DNA of 64,000 nucleotides from Endomychus coccineus (Eukaryota; Arthropoda; Insecta; Coleoptera; Endomychidae): positions 6,882,001 through 6,946,000 of the forward strand of contig OY294070.1 in assembly GCA_958510875.1 (NCBI GenBank). Reading direction: 5' to 3'. Position 1 is the first letter of the stretch. Each line of letters starts with the position of its first letter. Both the position numbers and the translations under genes were made by a program. Of this stretch, positions 12,086 through 23,668 are shown piece after piece. The notes below the pieces were generated by a model. It saw only the letters and a program-made list of their open reading frames with translations, did not search any database and was not told the DNA's origin.

Positions 12086-13025
12086 TACAGGGTGGGTCAG
12101 TTTTTTGTGGACAAACTCCAACAAGAGATAGAACAGATGTTTTTAAGAAGAAAAATTCTCATACGTCGTAGAAGGCTTCGTTTTCGAGATTTGAAATTGC
12201 AAAAAAAATTCGTTCTTGCGAATATCTCCGGAACCGTTTATCGTACAGAAAACAGCTTTTGTGAGCATTTTCCACTCATAGTAAGCTATGTTTTGTGCAA
12301 AAAAAAATGTTCTTTAGTCATAATTGGTGAAGATTTTGAAGGGGTAGTGGGTGTTTTTCTCCCCAACTTCTACGCCACCGGAAAAAGTACGGTTTTGAGA
12401 TAATCATTTGAACCGCCAATGTCTTCTACACAAAAAGGTACTTGGTCATAAGCTCTAAAGTTGACCGTTTTCGAGGAAAATCAACTTTTATGTTGAAAAA
12501 CATGGTCAATTTTTTGGTTTGTTACTTGTTCTAACGTTTAAATAAATTTTGTTTAATTAGTGAAAAATAAATTTTATTTCAAAGAATTGACCATGACCAT
12601 TGACATAAAAAATGATTTTTTTCGAAAACTGTCAACCTTAGAGCTCATGACCAAGAGTACCTTTTTTGTGTAGAAAACATTGGCGGTTCAAATGGTTGTT
12701 TCAAAACCGTACTTTTTCTAGTGGTGTAGAAGGTGGGGAGAAAAACACCCACTACCCCTTCAAAATATTCACCAATTATGACTAAAAAAATTTTTTTACC
12801 GCACAGAACATAGCTTACTATGAGTAGACAATGCTCACAATAGCTGTTTTCTGTACGATGGACGGTTCCGGAGATATTCGCAAAAAACGAAATTTTTTTA
12901 ATTTCAACACCCGTATCTCGAAAACGAAGCCTTCTACGACATATGTTTATAGAAACTTTTCTTCTTAAAAACATCTGCTATATCTCCTGTTGGAGTTTGT
13001 CTACAAAAAACTGACTCACCCTGTA
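12086..13025. mobile_element. Foldback MITE, about 940 bp, long inverted arms
   Basis: The element begins ACAGGGTGGGTCAGTTTTTTG and ends with the reverse complement CAAAAAACTGACTCACCCTGT. The two arms are about 430 bp each and roughly 90 percent alike by eye. They meet around a short AT-rich centre near 12540-12590. TATA flanks both ends, which fits a TA target duplication. The 103- and 109-codon frames at 12092 (+) and 12645 (-) are the same arm sequence read from each side, not genes. There is no transposase. Confidence 0.85.
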
Positions 13026-13199
13026 TAAATAGAATCAATAAAAATGACATGATCCCTCAAGATTAAAAATATGTGCGACGAAAAAAAGGAACACATATCG
13101 AGTACAGTAAAAAATAACAATTATATTAGATATGAGGAAAAGGGATAAGTAAAGAAAAAAAATATGTTGATGTAAAATATTGACTACAGTTAATAATAC

Positions 13200-13400
13200 A
13201 ACAGTTAAAAATACAAAAATCTTCTTAAGGAGTAAGTATGGAAAAATCATGATTTTGCTCGATCTGTACGATCCTAATGAAACTTCGTAATAATACTTTT
13301 TAGATGATGAGAAAATCGATTCTAAAATTAGTTTCAACCTCAGACGATGATTCACTAAGTTACAGCATGTCGAAACCCTAAATTCTCCTTACCCCTTAAA
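13200..13400 (+). repeat. Dispersed repeat, diverged third copy
   Basis: It shares an ordered set of blocks with the tandem pair at 20955-21480: AAGGAGTAAGTATGGAAAA, then ATTCTAAAATTAGTTTCAACC, then CAGACGATGATTCA, then the TTACAGCATGTCGAAA-CCTAAATTCT tail. It is clearly related but diverged. It is non-coding and its family is unknown. Confidence 0.6.
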
Positions 13401-14540
13401 TCACGAATAATAGTACAGAGAGAATTGAAAACCCTTATTCTTTTACAGGATCAACGGTTTTCCTGAATCTAAACATAGTTTACATTTACACCACCAGATG
13501 ACTCGCAGTCGAGTATTAAAGCTTCAGCATTAACCTTCTTACCTAGCACGTATCAGCAATGTGGATTCCGCACATGCTATAGAAAAAATCCTACTTCGAT
13601 TATTTCCAAAAGATTTATATTAATAGCAAATAATCTCGAAGGGTTCTATTCATCTTTCTAATGCCTTATACTTATTATTAAGTCGATATTCATAAATCAC
13701 GATAAATAATTTGTATCTTGCGTTATCTTCGTTAAATCTGAGTCAATAAATAATATCCACTACGGGACACAATTTGATTCAATCAAATCTATTTCAGTTT
13801 CAGCGTTCGGTACAAATTTTTACGGCATTACAAAATCTAATGTTCGTCGAAGACACGAAAGGCACGTCTAATAATACGTTAAAAATCAAACTCGTGCCTT
13901 AATCAGCGACGTCTTCCGATCCTTGCTCCTCCTATCACCCTCGCTTGAAAGCACAGGACCGTACTGGATGGTTAAAAACCAAATTTAACAAATATTTCCT
14001 GATAATTGTAAGAGTTTCATCTCGATACCAAGCTTCAATAATAATACTATAACAATTGTTCCAACATTTATAGACTTTGTTGCATCAACAGTAAATAAGA
14101 TAAAACTATGCTATCTTCAGGTACCTTGATAATTGATGTTTCATTAGTAAGTTGTAAATTCCGTGAATAACAGCATGAAAGAAACATTCTACAAAAGCTG
14201 GATTTTGGTCAGGGTAAAGTTCATGTAGCCACAGGAAGATGCACCTTATGAAAGTAAGCGTCATACGTGAAGACCAGCGGATTTGAATAGAAACGAATGT
14301 AAGACTGGATATATAGCTCATTAAACAATGATCTATGATCTGTGTAATTCTTGTGATCACAGCGTGCATGGGATACCGAGAAGTCATCTAAAATTGGGAA
14401 TCAAGAATACTAGGATCGCTCAATACGTTGCGCATATGAGCTAAGACGGGGTGAGACAGTGAGCATAAGCCAATGAAGAGCGCGAGCCGCAGCCTGTGTA
14501 GTTGAACGAGCTCGATTATTCCGCTCTGCCGAAGTTATGG
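13401..14540. other. No recognisable gene
   Basis: A minus-strand frame at 14106-14387 (93 codons) has no motif I recognise. A GC-richer stretch at 14440-14540 leads into the next LINE scrap. Confidence 0.4.
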
Positions 14541-14544
14541 ATGG

Positions 14545-15115
14545 GCGTTCCTATCAATCCGACCCTCTTTAGGTGTTCTTTCAACATGCGGGGCCCTGGT
14601 GGAATTCCCGGTAGTATTCTGAGTTTATTTATACTTAGGTTGATCCACTCATTAGATATCTTTTGGTTGTAGTTTTCCAGAAGTATCTTTCCTTGTTTCT
14701 CTTCTTGTAGACCTATCCAATGGAGAGATTTTTTGTTGTTTACTTCTTTTTTTAAGTTCTTCCAGTATTTTGTTGGCGCTTATCCGGCTCAAGAGTTCAC
14801 ACAAATGGTGTTTCGGCCCATTTTTTGCGACATCAACTGCTTTTTCTCCGCTTGGAAAATGTTCGGGGATTTGCCTAAGATTTCACAGTATTTGGTTTCA
14901 GGCCCATACACTCCTATTCCAATTCCTTCTGTAGTTTTGGAGCCATCAGTGTAACATTTGATTGCCTTTCCACTGAGTCTAGGAATGGTGTTTTCGTCCA
15001 ATTCGCTTTTGCGAACAAGTTCCGTTTCGAATTCTTTTGTGAATGTGAAGCTATACTTTCCCCTATCTTTTATTGGGGCATGTCCCTGGGCTGCTGATTT
15101 ACAGGGAGGGGTCCA
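14545..15115 (-). pseudogene. LINE RNase H domain fragment
   Basis: The minus-strand frame from about 15001 reads KAIKCYTDGSKTTEGIGIGVYG, the first beta-strand of RNase HI with the catalytic Asp in YTDGS. It continues with FQAEKKQLM, where the catalytic Glu of the FQAE box lies. Beyond a stop, other frames carry NKLRILPGIPPGPRMLKEHLKRVGLIGTP, the TGH-LKHLKR-G-like C-terminal box. This is the RNase H plus C-terminal part of an I-type LINE ORF2. It is truncated and frame-broken. Confidence 0.7.
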
Positions 15116-15239
15116 TATTTACTTTTGCTTGTTCCCTTCTCAGATGGTTGAATGTAAATATAAAACCAGGATAACAATAGAGGTTTAAATACCAAGTGAT
15201 AGTATATTCTCTTCAGTTCAGTTCATTATTTTGAAAGTG

Positions 15240-16050
15240 ATAGATCTAAGATGAATTTCACTTGAATGATAAGCCGGCGAGGGGCAGAGCAAATCGTTTG
15301 CGAAAATATTTTAAATATTCAAAAGGTATTTTGCCGAAGAAAGAGAAAGGACTTGTTCAACAACTAACTGCATTGTCAAAGTCGAGTCAATTTTCGAGAC
15401 AAACAGGCGAATATAATCATTTTAGCGTGGACACTCCAAAATTGAATCGACAAAAAAGAAAACAAAATTTGCGAAAGGAAAGTAACAGAAGAACTCAACA
15501 ATAAACCTTCCAAAATTATTCATGAAGAAGTAGGAAATCCTCCTGATCTACTCAATACACTGCAGAAGAGTAGGTACTTTATTGGGCATCAACGTCCAAA
15601 GCTACCCCAAACACAAGAAGATATGCAAATTTTACTCAACGAAATTAAGATTAAAACAGTGAAGGATGAATTATTTTTGTTAGTAAATGATCAAATTAAC
15701 AATATTGCTATTTTTTCAACACAAACTAATTTAATTAACATATGCAACAGCGACGTTATTCTTATGGATGGAACATCCAATATTTGTCCAAAATTTTTTG
15801 TCCAGTTGTAAACGGTGCATATTTACAAAAACGACATTTACATACCGTTATTATTTTGTATTAGGAATAAGACACAATAACTTCATATTTTGGGTTGGAG
15901 CTTCAACTGAAACTGTTTCAGTTCAATCCTCAAGCCTATTGTGCTATTGTGACGCGAAATCCATCCGGAAGTCAAGAATTTTCAAACCGATTATGTTCAA
16001 TTTCAATATTCAATTTGCTTCACCTTTCAAACAACCAACTAAATAAACGA
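15240..16050 (+). pseudogene. Mutator-like (MULE) transposase relic
   Basis: An open frame at 15262-15504 (80 codons) is Lys/Arg-rich. A later frame (15541-15810) reads LLNTLQKSRYFIGHQRPKLP and then IAIFSTQTNLINICNSDVILMDGTSNICPKFFVQL. This follows the MULE transposase pattern FAT-QNL--L-----W-LDGTFK--P--FFQLY, with the Asp of MDGTS in the place of the first catalytic Asp. Further on, YKNDIYIPLLFCIRNKTQ matches the VPLVYALMTNKTQ block. Compare the intact protein at 61906-63482, a different and more distant member. Several stops and shifts are present; no TIRs were identified. Confidence 0.6.
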
Positions 16051-16794
16051 AGAAGGAAAGGGTACCAGGTGTATTTATCACCTATTTGCATTATGAAATA
16101 AAATCATAATGCTATTTACAGTTTAAAAGTATTTGACATATGCGGGCTGATATATATCTTGCTAAGCGTCACATACCACACCTACAGAAGAAAATACGCA
16201 TACATGTATAGGTAATATAGGATTTTTAACTTTACGACGTACTTAGACGTTGATCTAAATTGCACTAACCCCTCGAAACGCCAGTACACACCTGTCTAAA
16301 CGTACATCGATGCTCGAAGACGACGTAAGTCTATGATATACTGATATCTGATAAATCGGCATTTGACAATTGGACGCCATTATAACTGGCGATGTCACCT
16401 AGCGGTCTGTGTTATCTTCTGCACTACTCATATACATATATATTTAAATGACAGCTATAATGTACGATTCACAGCGCTTTTAAATAGTTGGAAGTTTGGA
16501 ATTTGTCGTTTTACAACGATTCTTGAGTGTTTTAAATTTTTAGCGCCGTAGTTAATGTTGTCGTGACAAATATTTGCCGCGCGAATAATTTCGTAATTTA
16601 TCGAAGTTCTCACAAAACGCGCAAAGAAATGAGGGAATTTTTTCGTTTTTACGACCAAGATAGCTTTTCTTTCCGATCTGGAAGAGGACGAATGGTTGAT
16701 GTTTCTAGATTAGGAACATTTCAGGAATATTGAATTATGATTGAAACGATGTAATAAGTGCACTGATGATACAAGATTAAACTATTGAGGTAGG
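16051..16794. other. No recognisable gene
   Basis: AT-rich. A short frame near 16630 reads MREFFRFYDQDSF but stops soon and is not recognisable. Confidence 0.4.
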
Positions 16795-17260
16795 CGAATT
16801 AACATCTGCACTGACAGCCAAGCCCTGGGCGCTCTTCGCGCCCACAGAGTGACTTCTAGGCTTGTCTTGGAGTGCAGTGAGACTCTGTTTGAATTAGCCA
16901 GAAGGAACAAACTCTAGCTGGTGTTGGTACCTGTCCATTCTGGCGTGGAGGAAATAGAAGGGGCCGATGAATTGACACTTCAGCGCCTCTGGCCACGATT
17001 ACACGATCGGAATTTCGACCACCGGGCTCCACGCCCTCAAGGAGCTACTGGATAGTCAGTGGCTCTTGGTCTGGGGTGGTACCCCCGGCATGAGACAAGA
17101 GGAGCTGCCCAAAGCCGCTGAACTGATTCTTGTATCAATGGTCGCAAAATGAACCCAATCAAGCGGTCTAAGTGCTCCGGACTTGTCCGCTCCCGTTTTG
17201 ATTGATTGATGATGCCAGGAGGAATTACATTGAAAAATAAAATTTAATTGTGAATCTAAC
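16795..17260 (+). pseudogene. LINE RNase H fragment
   Basis: The plus frame at about 16795-17060 reads INICTDSQALGALRAHRVTSRLVLEC, which carries the third RNase HI catalytic region (TDSQA). It continues LVLVPVHSGVEEIEGADELTLQ, a decayed form of the VPGH-GI-GNE-ADELA motif. Downstream to 17260 the sequence resembles an ORF2 tail or 3' UTR but carries no further motif. It has one in-frame stop. Confidence 0.65.
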
Positions 17261-18060
17261 GCCGTTTCTTCCATCGTCAGTCCCGGAATCACAAGTTTTT
17301 TGTGTAACTTTATTGAGAGATAAATCGTGGTCAATAAGTTCATTTTTGGTCCAAATAATGGCCAATGTCCCGATAAAAAACCTTGGCATGTGTTTTTTCA
17401 ACAACTGGCGATAATGACAAAAATTTTCCACCAGGAACAGTGTTCTTGCATTCCATTTAGCCAACTAAATTAACTGGCCAGCTCCAAGAAATTGCATCGA
17501 TAAAAAACCTTGGCACTAGGTGCAAATGTATAACAGCTCCGAAAAAGGGTTCGTGCAATAAAAAAGTCCAAAATTTGAGGTGGCTGCAGCTTGGAAATGC
17601 CTGACAATACACGTTTCGGCGTGTGATAGCTATTGTACATTAAACCTTTTTCCACCAATATACAGTAGTGCCAAGGTGTATTCATTGAGGCCCACCATAT
17701 CGCTCTAGCTCCTAGCAGTCTATTTTCTGTGTTCACTCTGTCAGAATAAGTGCAGGTTAAAATAGTTTCGATACAATAACAATAATACACTATTGAGTTT
17801 TAGGATTCCTTCAAGAATTGTTACATCGACGAAAAAATACAATTGTGCAACGTTGAATCTTTATTCTAACTACTGCAGACCATTTTTGTAGTTATAACTT
17901 TATAAATAATGATTATTCATGTCATGGTCTGATTGAAAAACACACCTTTGCAAAGCAAGTTTCTGTATCACGAACTTCACATTTATCTAATGATTATATC
18001 TCAGCTTCAAATGATCATTGTATCATTTGTATCCTCCAAATGCAATGTAAGAAACGGGCT
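17261..18060. other. No recognisable gene; short repeated phrase
   Basis: CGATAAAAAACCTTGGCA occurs twice, at about 17374 and 17495. Minus-strand frames at 17225-17464 and 17470-17790 (79 and 106 codons) have no recognisable motif. The frames may be remains of an old element. Confidence 0.35.
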
Positions 18061-18139
18061 TCACAATGTGGTTTCCAAGAAATAATTTTATTGGAAATTA
18101 CAATGAAAATTAGGAGCTACTTGTTTTATCACGTATAAA

Positions 18140-19165
18140 TGAAACTCTTACATGTTACAATGTAAATGACTTCACGCTGTCCTTCAGCCATAAGAGAAGC
18201 GTATCACTTTGATCTTATTGAACAAGGAAAGGCCTACCAAAAAGGCCGAAGCATTATTGGATTGCTTGTTGCACCTGGACAATTGGGGATGAGATGCGAC
18301 AGCATCAAGCTTCACAGCATTTCCGTACCATTCACCATTCAAACCTGAATGAGCGGGAGAACACTGGGGACATTCTTCGTACGATACCATGCGATTCTGT
18401 ATGGCTTATCGAATAAGACACCAAGATCGAAAAAAACACAGGTGCTGGAATAGTCGAGAGAAAGGACAAAGGAGAAATAATTTCTTTGAACCTAGGGTCC
18501 CTTGCGACAGAATTCCAAGTAAAACTATTAGCATATCAGCATAATATGAGAATAGACAAATCACAATCATAGCGAGCAACCTAACAGTGTTTGAGGCACT
18601 GGAGTCATACAAAATCACCTCACAATGTCTACTCGATTGTGTAAAAGAACTAACGCCACTTGTAGAGAATCCCAATAGGGTTACACTCGTATGGGAGTCT
18701 GAGGAAACCAAACTACCGTCGCACTCGCTAAACGGTTGCAGAACAACCCCTGATTGGACTAGAGCCAACCTGTGGCATTTCTCATGCCACAGCGAAATTT
18801 CTAAGCCAAAAAAGACTCGAGACACAGCACCGTACCTATTGGAGGGAACTGCCCCGTATGTCGCACTCCAAGCGACTAATGGGAGAACGCCAGCGGCAAC
18901 TAGTGAAAACTTTACTGACGTTCAGTAGACAAAAAATACGGAGACTTGTTGCATTCCTGGCTGGACACGCCCCATGCTACAAACATCTCTAATCGGTATG
19001 GATCCGGCACACCCGGGGGCACGGATCCCCGAGGCGCCTATGCAAGATTTCCCCTTCTCTGCCCAGAAAAAAATATCTCCATTAATTGCGTCAATCTGTG
19101 TCTGTCTCGCCATTCTGGCTTCGTTGGACGGTAGATGAGAAAGTGGTATGAAGCGTACCATCATC
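18140..19165 (+). pseudogene. LINE ORF2 fragment, beta family (plus copy)
   Basis: It parallels the minus-strand copy at 35745-37330. The frame at 18166 reads REAYHFDLIEQGKAYQKGRSI, matching the minus copy's GGYHFDLIGQGKADQKGRSI. The frame at 18587 reads FEALESYKITSQCLLDCVKE, matching LKALESYTITSQCVLDCVKE. These belong to the post-RT and RNase H part of an I-type LINE. Further on AFLAGHAPCYKHL marks the TGHAP C-terminal box. Stops and shifts break it into at least four pieces. Confidence 0.7.
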
Positions 19166-19944
19166 TACAAAAAACAATGCTCCAAATTTCTAATAGCATA
19201 TGCCACCTTGTTAATTATTCAGTAAGCAGAGAATGGTAAGACTCCAATAAAATCAGCAACGACAATTTGCTGGTTTCCACTAGATGACAGTTGAGAGCAG
19301 TTAAAGTAAAGGTGGAACGCAACCTCCTTTGAAGTCAATCGAATGTAAATTTGATAGCTATGCAACTACATACATTTCCACAGAGTATATCTTAACACCT
19401 TTCATTAGCAATTTCTAAATAATTTCCAATATATTTTCCATTCTTACAAACGTACATTTGACCGGAAGAAGTGTCCGAAACATATTTTCCTTATAAAAGT
19501 GAGGACAGTCACATGCTCAATTGATCGCAGTTCATTTTTTTGCAAGTTTCCAGTTGTTAATTGCGGGACAAGATAATGATTTGGTACCGCTGTTCCGGCC
19601 GTCTGATAAATAGGTAATTTGGAACAAAAAGGACCTCGATCATTAATATATGTATTGCATGATAACTTTTGACATTAAACGACAGAGTTCATGATGCCAA
19701 ATCAAGAACAAATTACCCCTCATGTTTCTCGTTTGACGTTTAATCTACTCCAAATATAAGGCAGCCAACAAGATAAATGTAATTATTACGTTATTTATTA
19801 TATAATGGCGGCAAAATTTATGACATTTCAGAATAAAAATTTCAGCGAATCACAACCATTTGTATTTACATAATATCATTTCTGTACAATTTGTCCAACA
19901 GCTAACCGAAAAAAAAAATCAACTACAGGTTATTCCTTGAAGGA
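19166..19944. other. No recognisable gene
   Basis: AT-rich spacer. A 100-bp block at 19055-19160 (CTCCATTAAT-GCGTCAA...) recurs at 22770-22870, so part of it is dispersed repeat. Confidence 0.35.
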
Positions 19945-20342
19945 GTGTACAGTGTGTACAGTGTGTATATAAAAAAGGAAAAACGATAGAGGAAATCTGA
20001 AACTAAATTCTTAAATGGAATTGCGTGTTTTTCCGTATTTGGAAACTGAAATAATGACGTCATCGAAATTTAAATACTTTTTTAATTTGCTTATAATTTT
20101 TTAACGGAAGAAGATACAGCATTTTTTTCTCCACAACATTTTTCCAGAAGAATTGGTTCTTTCCAAATAAATCTAAGTATGTTTCTGAGGATAAAAGCTC
20201 ATTACTTCAGTTTCCAAATATGGAAAAATATGCAAATTTGGCTTGAAATGAACCCATTCAAGAACCTCTTTTCAGGTTTATTCTAGAATTTTTCCTTTTC
20301 TTATAATAGAGCTGAGACAATAGTTTCTCTCACCCTGTACAT
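19945..20342. repeat. Probable foldback/MITE with CACCCTGTAC end
   Basis: TTTTTCCGTATTTGGAAACT near 20030 is matched in inverted orientation by AGTTTCCAAATATGGAAAAA near 20210, with looser pairing outward. The right end CTCACCCTGTAC resembles the terminus of the MITE at 12086-13025, while the left end is unclear because of GTGTACAGTGT repeats near 19950. No coding capacity. Confidence 0.5.
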
Positions 20343-20574
20343 TACATATTCCAAATTCTCATTACGATTTCCAATTTAAAAAATGTCAAGGTTATTCCAA
20401 ATTGAAGAGAGAATTTTCGAGTTATGACATCTATTTTGTTCGTGTACTCAAAAATAATAATAATATAATGAATTGACTTGAAATGTATTTCCTCAATGGA
20501 GCTCCACAACCAAAATATCAATACGTTTCCCAAAATGAGGAATTATTTACTGTAGTCCAATTAGACTAATCAGA

Positions 20575-20945
20575 AACCCAAACTGGATACCCCTTGGTGC
20601 ATAAAACTTTGAAACGTTTGGGCTCCATTACAAAGACCACATGTCATCCTAACAAATTCAAAGAGACCATATGGTGTTATGATTGCAGTTTTGAGAATAT
20701 GTGTAGGTTTAATTTGAATCTGATGATATGCCTTCAATAAGCGAGAAGTCCCGTATAGATGGAAGTGGGTATTTGTCTGGAGTGGTAATACTGTTTAATT
20801 TACTGTAATCACCACATGGACGCCATTCTCCATTGGCCTTTTTAGCCATATGGAGCAGTGTCTACCAAGGGCTTTCAGATGGCCGACAAATAAACCCATT
20901 CAACTAATGTCTTCTAAAAAGTATGCCCTTAAAATAGGTACCGGC
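20575..20945 (-). pseudogene. Ty3/gypsy reverse transcriptase scrap
   Basis: The minus strand reads GFICRPSESPW, then a HMAKKANGEWRPCGDY box, KLNSITTPDKYPLP, and after a shift GLFEFVRMTCGLCNGAQTFQ. These are the ordered RT boxes of LTR retrotransposons of the gypsy group (SPWASP; WR-CVDYR-LN; FEFLRMPFGLRNA-QTFQ). No YVDD box, integrase or LTR is seen next to it. There is at least one frameshift. Confidence 0.8.
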
Positions 20946-20954
20946 CTGGATTGA

Positions 20955-21480
20955 CCTCCAACGGTTATCACGATCTTCTGGAATTATCGAATTTTGATAA
21001 AGTTTATAAGGAGTAGGTATGGAAAAGTCGAATTTGGACTATTTAACTGCGTCTTAATACGTTCCCAAGAATGAGGAATTCGATTCCAGGGTTGGTTTTA
21101 ACCTAAGACGATGATTAACCATGTTGTAGCTTTCCGAAATCCTGAATTCTAGTCATACTATTATGGATTATGACCCTGATAAAATCACATATTTGAGGAA
21201 TAATGTGCCTAAAATTGGTATAGGCAATGTTCTAAGTTACCATAGATTGACCTCCAACGGTTATCTCGAATTTGTGGAATTATGGATTTTTGATAAATTT
21301 TATAAGGGGTAGGTATGGAAAAATTGTGAATTTGGTCAATGTCATTGATACTGCGATGTAACTGCGTCTTGATGCGTTCCCAAGAATGTGGAATTCGATT
21401 CCAGGGTTGGTTTTAATCTAAGACATTGATCAACCGTGTTGTAGCTTTCCGAAAGCGTGAATTCTAGTCATGCTATGGAT
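20955..21480 (+). repeat. Tandem pair of a dispersed repeat (about 255-bp unit)
   Basis: Two consecutive copies run from the CCAACGGTTATC block through GGAATTAT, TTTATAAGGRGTAGGTATGG, AACTGCGTCTT, CCAAGAATG-GGAATTCGATTCC, to the TGTTGTAGCTTTCCGAAA-C end. The units begin near 20955 and 21250. A diverged third copy lies at 13200. A fourth, starting near 21530, is split by the retroelement unit at 21592-22438. Non-coding. Confidence 0.75.
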
Positions 21481-21591
21481 TATGACCATGATAAAATCTA
21501 ACACTCTACAAATAATATGCCTTAAATTGGTGTTTTGCAGTGGCAGTTACCATATTGATTATTTGGTCAATCTCATTGATACCTATATACC

Positions 21592-22438
21592 TTTTTTTTT
21601 CTGTGGAGAGGAAATGCTTTATGCACACCATCAGCTTAATATATCACTTCAGTTAGTGCAGGATTCACTCTATATTACAGCATACCTGCTAAAACCTCTC
21701 CGATCTTCATCCATACCCCGGAACCGTTTATTGCATTAGTTCAGGATATGGACTGCGTCTTTCTCTTATGTTTCTCGATGTTGTATCGATGTGAGTTTCC
21801 TTTGATGTTTAAGGTGATATTTACGTTGATTAAACGTCGATATCTACATTGTTGTTTATGTTAGTGTTCACGTTCGTGTTTACGTTGATGTTACGTTTTG
21901 TGTCTCTACTTCCTATGTTGTTTCGTTTTACCGATGTTACGGTTTCTGGGTTTCCAGTACTTTATCACGCTATGGATGTTTCCTGTTGTGTTTCTGTTTT
22001 TTAACCAAGATGTTATGTTTTCTGGGTTTCCAGTACTTTATCACGCTATGGATGTTTCCTGTGGTGTTTCTATTTCTTGTACCAAAATATTGTTTGTTCC
22101 CAATATTAAGGTACCTGTGTTTCAGTACTATATCGCTTTGTTGATATTTCCTGAATGCTTCAGTAAGTTATCTATGATGGGATAACTTACTCTTCCTGAA
22201 CATATGGTTCTCCGTATCAGCCGCAATCTATCCGTCACCTGCTTCTCAGGAACATGTGACTGGCAGTCCCGTAATCTATCCAGGGTCTGGGTGTCTGTTG
22301 GTCCGCGGGAGCATGTCTACTCCTACTCTTGACCCTGCTGGCAACAGGGCCACGACCATTGCCCTAACCGTCACCTGGGGACGCGCCTGGTTGCTATTTT
22401 CAGGCTCCGCACAAGAGAAGAAGCTCCTGCTTTCCAGG
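21592..22438 (-). mobile_element. Non-autonomous poly(A) retroelement unit, copy 3
   Basis: On the minus strand it starts CCTGGAAAGCAGGAGCTTCTT and ends in a poly(A) run (T9 at 21592-21600 on the plus strand). Two further copies at 43352 and 44279 lie between TTAGG arrays. The copy has no coding capacity. Its middle is a string of imperfect repeats of about 100 bp, each with TACTG-AAAC and CAATATT-like blocks. It sits inside a copy of the 20955 repeat. Flanks CTATATA and ATATCTAT could be a short target duplication. It is probably mobilised by a LINE, since the 3' part shares GGTTTTAGCAGGTA with the R1-like tail near 45750. Confidence 0.7.
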
Positions 22439-22479
22439 ATATCTATGTAACTGCGTTTCGATATGTTCCCAAGAATGAG

Positions 22480-22640
22480 GAATTCGAAATTTTGAGTAAA
22501 AACTAAAAAAATTTAAATTTCAACACCCTGTATATCGAAGCCTATTGGGACATACATTCATATGCACTTTTCCACTCAAAACTTGCCCAAGAAACAATCA
22601 CCCATTAAGATAAGTACATAACATTGAGTAACACCCTGTA
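22480..22640. repeat. MITE fragment related to the 12086-13025 element
   Basis: TTTAAATTTCAACACCCTGTATATCGAAGCC parallels TTTTTAATTTCAACACCCGTATCTCGAAAACGAAGCC in the arm of the 12-kb foldback element. It continues with a matching CATACATTCATA...CTTTTC segment and ends in ACACCCTGTATAAT. It is a partial, diverged relative. Confidence 0.55.
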
Positions 22641-23665
22641 TAATGACTTCATACACATCATCATATTAAGGATTGTGGGATCCGCCTTCCTGGGGAACAT
22701 GTGAGTTTGAGTTTTGGTTGCATTGAACTGTACTAGATTATCAGATCCCTATTTCAAAATTTGCTAAATCTCCATTAATAGCGTCAACCTATCTCTGTCT
22801 CGCTTCTCTGGCTTCATTTGATGGTACAGCTCAGACCAGCAAGTGGTATCAATTGTACCATCATCTGCAAAACTGTGGACACTATCCTATTTCATTCTAC
22901 TACTCTATTCTATCATCGGTCTTCACAGATCCGTTCCTGGATTGCGATTTTGTAATTATGTCACACACATACGAAGAACTTCTTGGACACGCTGTATACA
23001 CATAATCGAAATAAGCGAAATGCAGTGATGCAATTAATATTAAATATCCGCACTGTGCAATGTATTCGCAGAATAGAATAATTTCTGAACTTATAATTAA
23101 TGGTTGGGATTCAACCATTTGGAAATAAAGTTATTTACGCCTCTGAAGCAGGCAATATTTGTAATATTTATGACCAGTAGTTGCATGTTAACTTTACGGT
23201 TAATTGTAGCATGAAAGTTTCTATAAAAATGAATTGACAACTTGCAACTATCAACTTTTCTGATTAATAGATATGAAAACGGATGCACTCACTGTATATT
23301 ATAACTATGTGTGTGTTAGTGTACATAATTCATTACAAAGTGTAGAAAGGTATACTTCGCATTTATTCATATCACAAAAAGGTGATAAATGCTTCGTTAA
23401 CTCCTTAGTTAGTTACTATACAGCTGCACTTCTGCATATTTGAATTCGATTTTATAATGATCACATTGAACTTGTTTGCCCGTATATCTATGATTAAACG
23501 TTAGATCACTTACCATATGATGTTACGGGGGATGGTCAATATGAAGAGACGTATTCACTCATAATTAAAGCTCGGATTATAGGCAAATTGCCTTTTTTTG
23601 CCTATTTTGCATATTCTAGTTGGGCAATTCTGAATTAAAGGAGTCGGCCGAGGGGAGGGGGTCTG
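22641..23665. other. No recognisable gene
   Basis: It includes a segment at 22770-22870 that repeats 19055-19160. The remaining sequence is AT-rich with only short frames and no familiar motif. Confidence 0.4.
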
Positions 23666-23668
23666 CAG

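Noticed and set aside
12092..12974. Two about-105-codon frames as genes
   Set aside because: They are the two arms of one foldback element read from opposite strands.
17225..17790. Two minus frames of 79 and 106 codons as a transposase
   Set aside because: Checked for piggyBac-, mariner- and hAT-like motifs and found none.
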